This document shows positions 60,748-64,000 of a stretch of 64,000 bases of DNA, one piece after another. The notes under the pieces were generated by a model. The model saw only the letters and a list, made by a program, of their open reading frames with translations, was not told the origin of the DNA and ran no database searches. The translations under genes were made by a program, and so were the position numbers. Within the stretch, counting starts at the first letter, position 1. Each line of letters begins with the position of its first letter. The stretch is from JACCXM01 sp046328335 (GTDB lineage Bacteria; Chloroflexota; Chloroflexia; Thermomicrobiales; UBA6265), in NCBI GenBank assembly GCA_046328335.1, contig JAXLWU010000014.1:62001-126000 (forward strand). Direction: 5' to 3'.

Positions 60748-61916
60748 GTCTGGGATTCCTGGCTGGCGAAGGCGGCGAGCCGCGCGATTCCTTCCTGGAG
60801 CGTTTCGGACGGCACCCCTAGATCGAGCCGGATGTAGCCGGCCGTAGCTGGGCCAAAAATCGATCCCGGTTCAACGATGACACCGGTCGCTGCCTGCAAC
60901 CGTGCGGCAAACCGCCGGTCATCACCATCCACGCCGCGAACGTCGACGAGCAGCGCGGGGTAGGCGTCGGGCGCGAGCGGAATCAGGTTGGCGGCCTGGA
61001 GTTGGGCGAGCACGGCGTCGCGGCGGCGGGCAAATGCATCGCGGCGGGCCGCGAGCCACCCCCCAGGATCGTCAAGCATCGCCATGGCGGCGTATTGCGA
61101 GACCGCGGTGGTGCAGATCGACATCGCCTGCTTCAGCTCGCGCGGCCGTGGTATCCGCTCCGCTGGCGCTGTCAGCCATCCCACGCGCCAGCCAGTCAGC
61201 CCGTACCCGGTGGAAAACGAGCCGATCGTCACGATCCTGGCCCCCAGCTCGGGATTCCCGAAGGGAGCAGCCGCTGGATCGTAGAGCGCGCTTGCCAGCG
61301 AGCGGTCGAGGAGGACGGTTTGATTGCGAGCGATGGCCGCCGCGATTATCGCCTCCAACTCGCCGGCAGAGACGGCGATCCCTGACACCGGTGACGGCGA
61401 GGCGATCAGGAGCGCCACCGCATCAGCCGACGCGATGGCCTCGACGCTAGGGAGGAACCCGCGTCCCCCCGCGGCGGGTAAGGAGATCGGGACGCCCCCC
61501 ACAAACCGGATCATCGCGATCACGTTCGGTGCCGCCGGGCTGGCGACGACGATCCGTTCGCCGGGGGCGAGCAGCGTCTGCAAGGCGATGTAGAGCGCCT
61601 CGGAACCACCGTTCGTAATCAGCATCGCGTCGGCGGTGGTGGGGAATCCCTCGGCGGTCATCTGCCGCGCGATCGCTTCGCGCAAGACGGTGACGCCGGG
61701 TCGGGTGGTGTAGTGTGTTTCGCCGCGATCGAGGGCGGCTTCCGCGGCGTCCCGCACCGGCCCCGGGATCGGCGCCGTTTCCGGCGTGGTCAGATCGAGC
61801 TCACGGCGAGGTGGGTCGACGAGGTGAGGCCCCAGGGCCTCGACCAGGGCGATGGCCCGGGCGCTGAGGGCACGGCCCATGACGGTATCCGGGCGGGCCG
61901 CGTGCAAGGTGGTCAT
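60744..61916 (-). CDS. Class I/II aminotransferase homologue lacking the PLP lysine
   Basis: The 390-residue protein keeps the fold: ITNGGSEALYIALQTLL, a tyrosine-containing end RLDLGVPSETL. But the site that should be SFSK reads IGSFSTGYGLTGWRVGWL, so T236 replaces the Schiff-base lysine (codon ACC at 61209-61211). The NPTG-type motif reads ASPSPVSGIAVS and the DEIY-type motif reads LLDRSLASALY, both altered. It therefore cannot work as a normal transaminase and may be a regulatory or structural partner. ATG 61916 follows GGGAGACC; GTG 61931 is an alternative. It overlaps the intact aminotransferase by four bases. Confidence 0.88.
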   Translation of the reverse strand: MTTLHAARPDTVMGRALSARAIALVEALGPHLVDPPRRELDLTTPETAPIPGPVRDAAEAALDRGETHYTTRPGVTVLREAIARQMTAEGFPTTADAMLITNGGSEALYIALQTLLAPGERIVVASPAAPNVIAMIRFVGGVPISLPAAGGRGFLPSVEAIASADAVALLIASPSPVSGIAVSAGELEAIIAAAIARNQTVLLDRSLASALYDPAAAPFGNPELGARIVTIGSFSTGYGLTGWRVGWLTAPAERIPRPRELKQAMSICTTAVSQYAAMAMLDDPGGWLAARRDAFARRRDAVLAQLQAANLIPLAPDAYPALLVDVRGVDGDDRRFAARLQAATGVIVEPGSIFGPATAGYIRLDLGVPSETLQEGIARLAAFASQESQT

Positions 61917-61965
61917 GTCGAGGTCTCCCACCCGGCTATCGCCAGGAAGCGCGGTCGCTGCCTGA

Positions 61966-62850
61966 TCACTGGCTCGCCGCCGCGATATCCAGCAGATTGG
62001 CGAGGTTCATGCCATCGACGATCATGGGGTCGATCTCCCCGCCGGGGGCGGTCATGACCAAGGTCACGCCAGGACCGTGGCCAGCGCGGATACTGTCGGT
62101 CGCGGAAACGACGCCAAGACTGACGCTCCCCTTCTTGTATCCGTGGCCAAACGACGAATCGTAATCGGTGACGGCGACGAAATCCCCGAGCCGGAGGCGA
62201 TCGAGGCCGTGACGGGCCAACGCGTTGGCATCCATCGACTGGATGCAGATGGCGCCACCCTCACTCGTCAGTCCCGCGCCAGCGCCCATCAGCTCCGGCG
62301 GCACGACCGCCGTCACCGGAACCGTCAGCCGCCCGTCGTTCTCCTCCGGCCGCAGGCGGTCCAACACCAGCGGCGACAGACTCTTGAGAAAGATCCCCGG
62401 GAACCCGTCGATGGTGAGACCGACGCCGCGAGCGCGTACCACGATTTTGTCGCCGAACGCGAGTTCATCGAGCACTTCTGGCGCGAAATGCAGAATGACG
62501 TGCTCGGCAAACCGACCGCTCTTTCCGGTCACGATCCCCTTGGCGCCTTTGGCGTTGCCGGACATGACCACGGCTTCATTGCCGACACAGGCGAAGACAT
62601 TGAGCGCTTCGTTGGCGGCGTCGTCTGGAGCCTTGATCGCCACCCCCGGCTCGATCATGTCGCCCGCCCAACCATAGACGGAATCTCCGAGTTTGACGTT
62701 GTAGACAATCCCGCCCAGCATTGGCAGCAGGCGCGGCTTGCCGTCCCGGTCGATCTGGTGGGGAATCGCCGGGATACCCGGATAGCCCGGAGAGACAACC
62801 ACTCCCATCACCGACATGGTGATCAGACGGCTCTCATTCGTTGCAATCAC
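61966..62850 (-). CDS. DUF4438 family protein, paralogue 2
   Basis: The 294-residue protein shares with its neighbour GxGYPxxP-like openings, GDSVYGWAGDMIEPGVAI, ACVGNEAVVMSGNAKGAKGIVTGK, VILHFAPEVLDEL, DYDSSFGHGYKKGSVSLGVV and a C-terminal GHGPGV. These match DUF4438, a family of unknown function. GTG 62850 overlaps the stop of the first paralogue. The many conserved Gly and Asp residues suggest a metal or nucleotide site. Position in an operon with aminotransferases and dehydrogenases implies a role in amino- or hydroxyacid metabolism. Confidence 0.85.
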   Translation of the reverse strand: MIATNESRLITMSVMGVVVSPGYPGIPAIPHQIDRDGKPRLLPMLGGIVYNVKLGDSVYGWAGDMIEPGVAIKAPDDAANEALNVFACVGNEAVVMSGNAKGAKGIVTGKSGRFAEHVILHFAPEVLDELAFGDKIVVRARGVGLTIDGFPGIFLKSLSPLVLDRLRPEENDGRLTVPVTAVVPPELMGAGAGLTSEGGAICIQSMDANALARHGLDRLRLGDFVAVTDYDSSFGHGYKKGSVSLGVVSATDSIRAGHGPGVTLVMTAPGGEIDPMIVDGMNLANLLDIAAASQ

Positions 62851-63734
62851 GCGCGTTCCCTCCGCTCCTTCGCCCAATCGTGGTTGCCAATGCCAAGGTA
62901 GACGGCCAGATTGGCCCGCTTGTCAATGACCGGCTCGATCTTTGCCGTGGCGCAGGAAAGCAGGTCCATGACGCCTGGGCCGTGCCCGGTCATGAACGAA
63001 TCGGCATGGTTGATGATGCCGATGGTGATCGCGCCCTCCCGATACCCCCGGTTCATCGTATGGTCGTGGTCGCGGACGGCGAGGATATCCCCGATGCGCA
63101 AGTTGTCCAGACCGAGCGCGGCGAGGGTCTCGCGATCGTTGGTCATCATGTCCTGATCGACATAGTCAGCGCCCAGCTCGGCTCCGGAACCCATCAGGTA
63201 GCCGGGGATCTCGGCGGCGACGGGTACCCGGATGCGGCCGTCGCCGAGCTCCTCGATCCGCAAGGCCGCGAACAGCGCTGGACTCATTTTGCGCACCGAA
63301 ATGTCCGGATAGTCGAGCATTTCCAGACCCATCCCGACGGCGCGGATCAGGACCTGATCGCCAATGCAAATCCGCTCGAGCACCTCTGGCGCAAAATCGA
63401 CCATGATGTGGGCGTGCTCGCCGGTGACGACTCCGCGAGCGCCTTTCGCCTCGCCGGAGGTCATGATTGCGGTGTTGCCGATGCAGGCCAGGTAATGCAG
63501 GGCATGCTCAGGCCCGTCGGCGCGGTTGCGGATCGAGACCGCGGGCTCGACGTGATCGGCGGCCCAGCCATATGCGGGATCGCCGACGCGGGCATTGAGG
63601 ATCACCCCGGCGGTACCCATGAAGATCTTGGCCATGCCCTGCGCGTTTGGCCGGTACGGCGAGCGCAGCGCCGCGGGCCAGACCTCGCCGCCGACCGCCA
63701 TTTCGACGAGTTGATCCTGATTGGTCCGTACCAT
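62847..63734 (-). CDS. DUF4438 family protein, paralogue 1
   Basis: The 295-residue protein starts MVRTNQDQLVEMAVGGEVWP and has GDPAYGWAADHVEPAVSI, ACIGNTAIMTSGEAKGARGVVTGE, IMVDFAPEVLERI, DHDHTMNRGYREGAITIGII and TGHGPGVMDLLS. Each block matches the next gene product, so they are tandem paralogues. Function is unknown. ATG 63734 has no strong ribosome site. It is 91 bases downstream of the partial gene at the right edge. Confidence 0.85.
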   Translation of the reverse strand: MVRTNQDQLVEMAVGGEVWPAALRSPYRPNAQGMAKIFMGTAGVILNARVGDPAYGWAADHVEPAVSIRNRADGPEHALHYLACIGNTAIMTSGEAKGARGVVTGEHAHIMVDFAPEVLERICIGDQVLIRAVGMGLEMLDYPDISVRKMSPALFAALRIEELGDGRIRVPVAAEIPGYLMGSGAELGADYVDQDMMTNDRETLAALGLDNLRIGDILAVRDHDHTMNRGYREGAITIGIINHADSFMTGHGPGVMDLLSCATAKIEPVIDKRANLAVYLGIGNHDWAKERRERA

Positions 63735-63825
63735 CCGACTCTCGCCCCCCCTGGCGAACCACCGCGCCGCGACCGTCGCGGCGCGGTTCCGGCGCGATCG
63801 CCCCTGTTGGTTCCTCGTGGTGCGG

Positions 63826-64000
63826 CTACACCGTGCGCAAATTGCGGAAACGCTCGGGCATTTCCCCTTCCTTGTAGACCTGCATGAACTCGATCTCCAT
63901 GCCCGGCACCGAGTCACCGGCGAGAAAGGCAATCCACCCTTCCGGGTGTTCGTGGACCCCGGTGATGCCGCACGATTTGCATTCCTTGAGCACCGCGCCC
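63826..64000 (-). CDS. Partial gene, C-terminal 57 residues, CxxC motif
   Basis: The frame runs to the edge. Its visible end includes LKECKSCGITGVHEHPEGW, FLAGDSVPGMEIEFMQVYKEG and PERFRNLRTV. CKSC plus two histidines could bind a metal. I cannot assign a family. It is on the same strand 91 bases before the DUF4438 pair and probably belongs to that operon. Confidence 0.6.
   Translation of the reverse strand, partial: GAVLKECKSCGITGVHEHPEGWIAFLAGDSVPGMEIEFMQVYKEGEMPERFRNLRTV

Noticed and set aside
1..64000. tRNA, rRNA or known riboswitch
   Set aside because: I looked for T-loop GGTTCGA-type motifs with CCA ends and for conserved riboswitch cores in the intergenic gaps and saw none; a covariance-model search would be decisive.

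Overview
The window is a GC-rich (roughly two-thirds G+C by eye) bacterial chromosome segment, densely coding on both strands. The style fits Chloroflexota, probably the Thermomicrobia. Pointers are the many ABC-transporter substrate-binding proteins, an F420/LLM-type oxidoreductase, M81 and M23 peptidases, a pentapeptide protein with a FDRLAR...TRR N-terminus, and intergenic palindromes. This placement is an inference; there is no rRNA or other marker gene, and I saw no tRNA, CRISPR array or origin.

Layout. 1-3.2 kb (minus): an M81/MlrC peptidase and a sugar-type binding protein behind a recognisable promoter. 3.4-9.0 kb (plus): SDR oxidoreductase, DUF892 ferritin-like protein with a strong terminator, MFS carrier, divergent CorA, and an Ntn (choloylglycine-type) hydrolase. 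9.2-15.2 kb: a polyamine-type ABC importer (PotD-, PotB-, PotC-like on minus, PotA-like on plus) with an enolase-superfamily enzyme. 15.3-28.4 kb: a divergent catabolic island. DeoC and a two-domain ALDH16-type dehydrogenase are on minus. On plus are a GntR/UTRA regulator, a sugar importer lacking its own ATPase, two related proteins of unknown function, an AllA-like cupin, a PfkB kinase, an eIF2B-like protein and a BtpA/SgcQ protein. I think this is a carbohydrate or nucleoside pathway not recognisable as a described one.

28.4-31.6 kb is decayed: a frameshifted M23 peptidase and an IS3 transposase broken in several frames. 31.6-38.2 kb holds small redox and membrane genes, a TetR regulator with an operator-like region, a pentapeptide-repeat secreted protein and a REC-XRE regulator. 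38.6-43.1 kb encodes a CheB-CheR-PAS-histidine kinase fusion and a second CheB with a zinc ribbon. 43.3-45.1 kb encodes a GT-C membrane glycosyltransferase.

45.8-57.0 kb is a nitrogen-scavenging region: a Dpp-type peptide ABC importer with an acetamidase/formamidase and a GntR/FCD regulator, then a DegT aminotransferase and an allantoinase-like amidohydrolase. 57.4 kb to the right edge (minus) is a tightly packed operon: a partial CxxC protein, two DUF4438 paralogues, two overlapping class I/II aminotransferases (one lacking the PLP lysine), an Ldh-family dehydrogenase and a D-2-hydroxyacid dehydrogenase. This is the second candidate for an undescribed pathway.

Between genes lie at least four families of dispersed repeats: a GCGACGC-TT-GCGTCGC palindrome, a GAGGTCCCTC...GGGACGACAC element, a CCCCTCTCCC...GGGGTTGGGG composite, and a GGCACGGCATGCCGTGCC palindrome. 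They fill most of the larger gaps.
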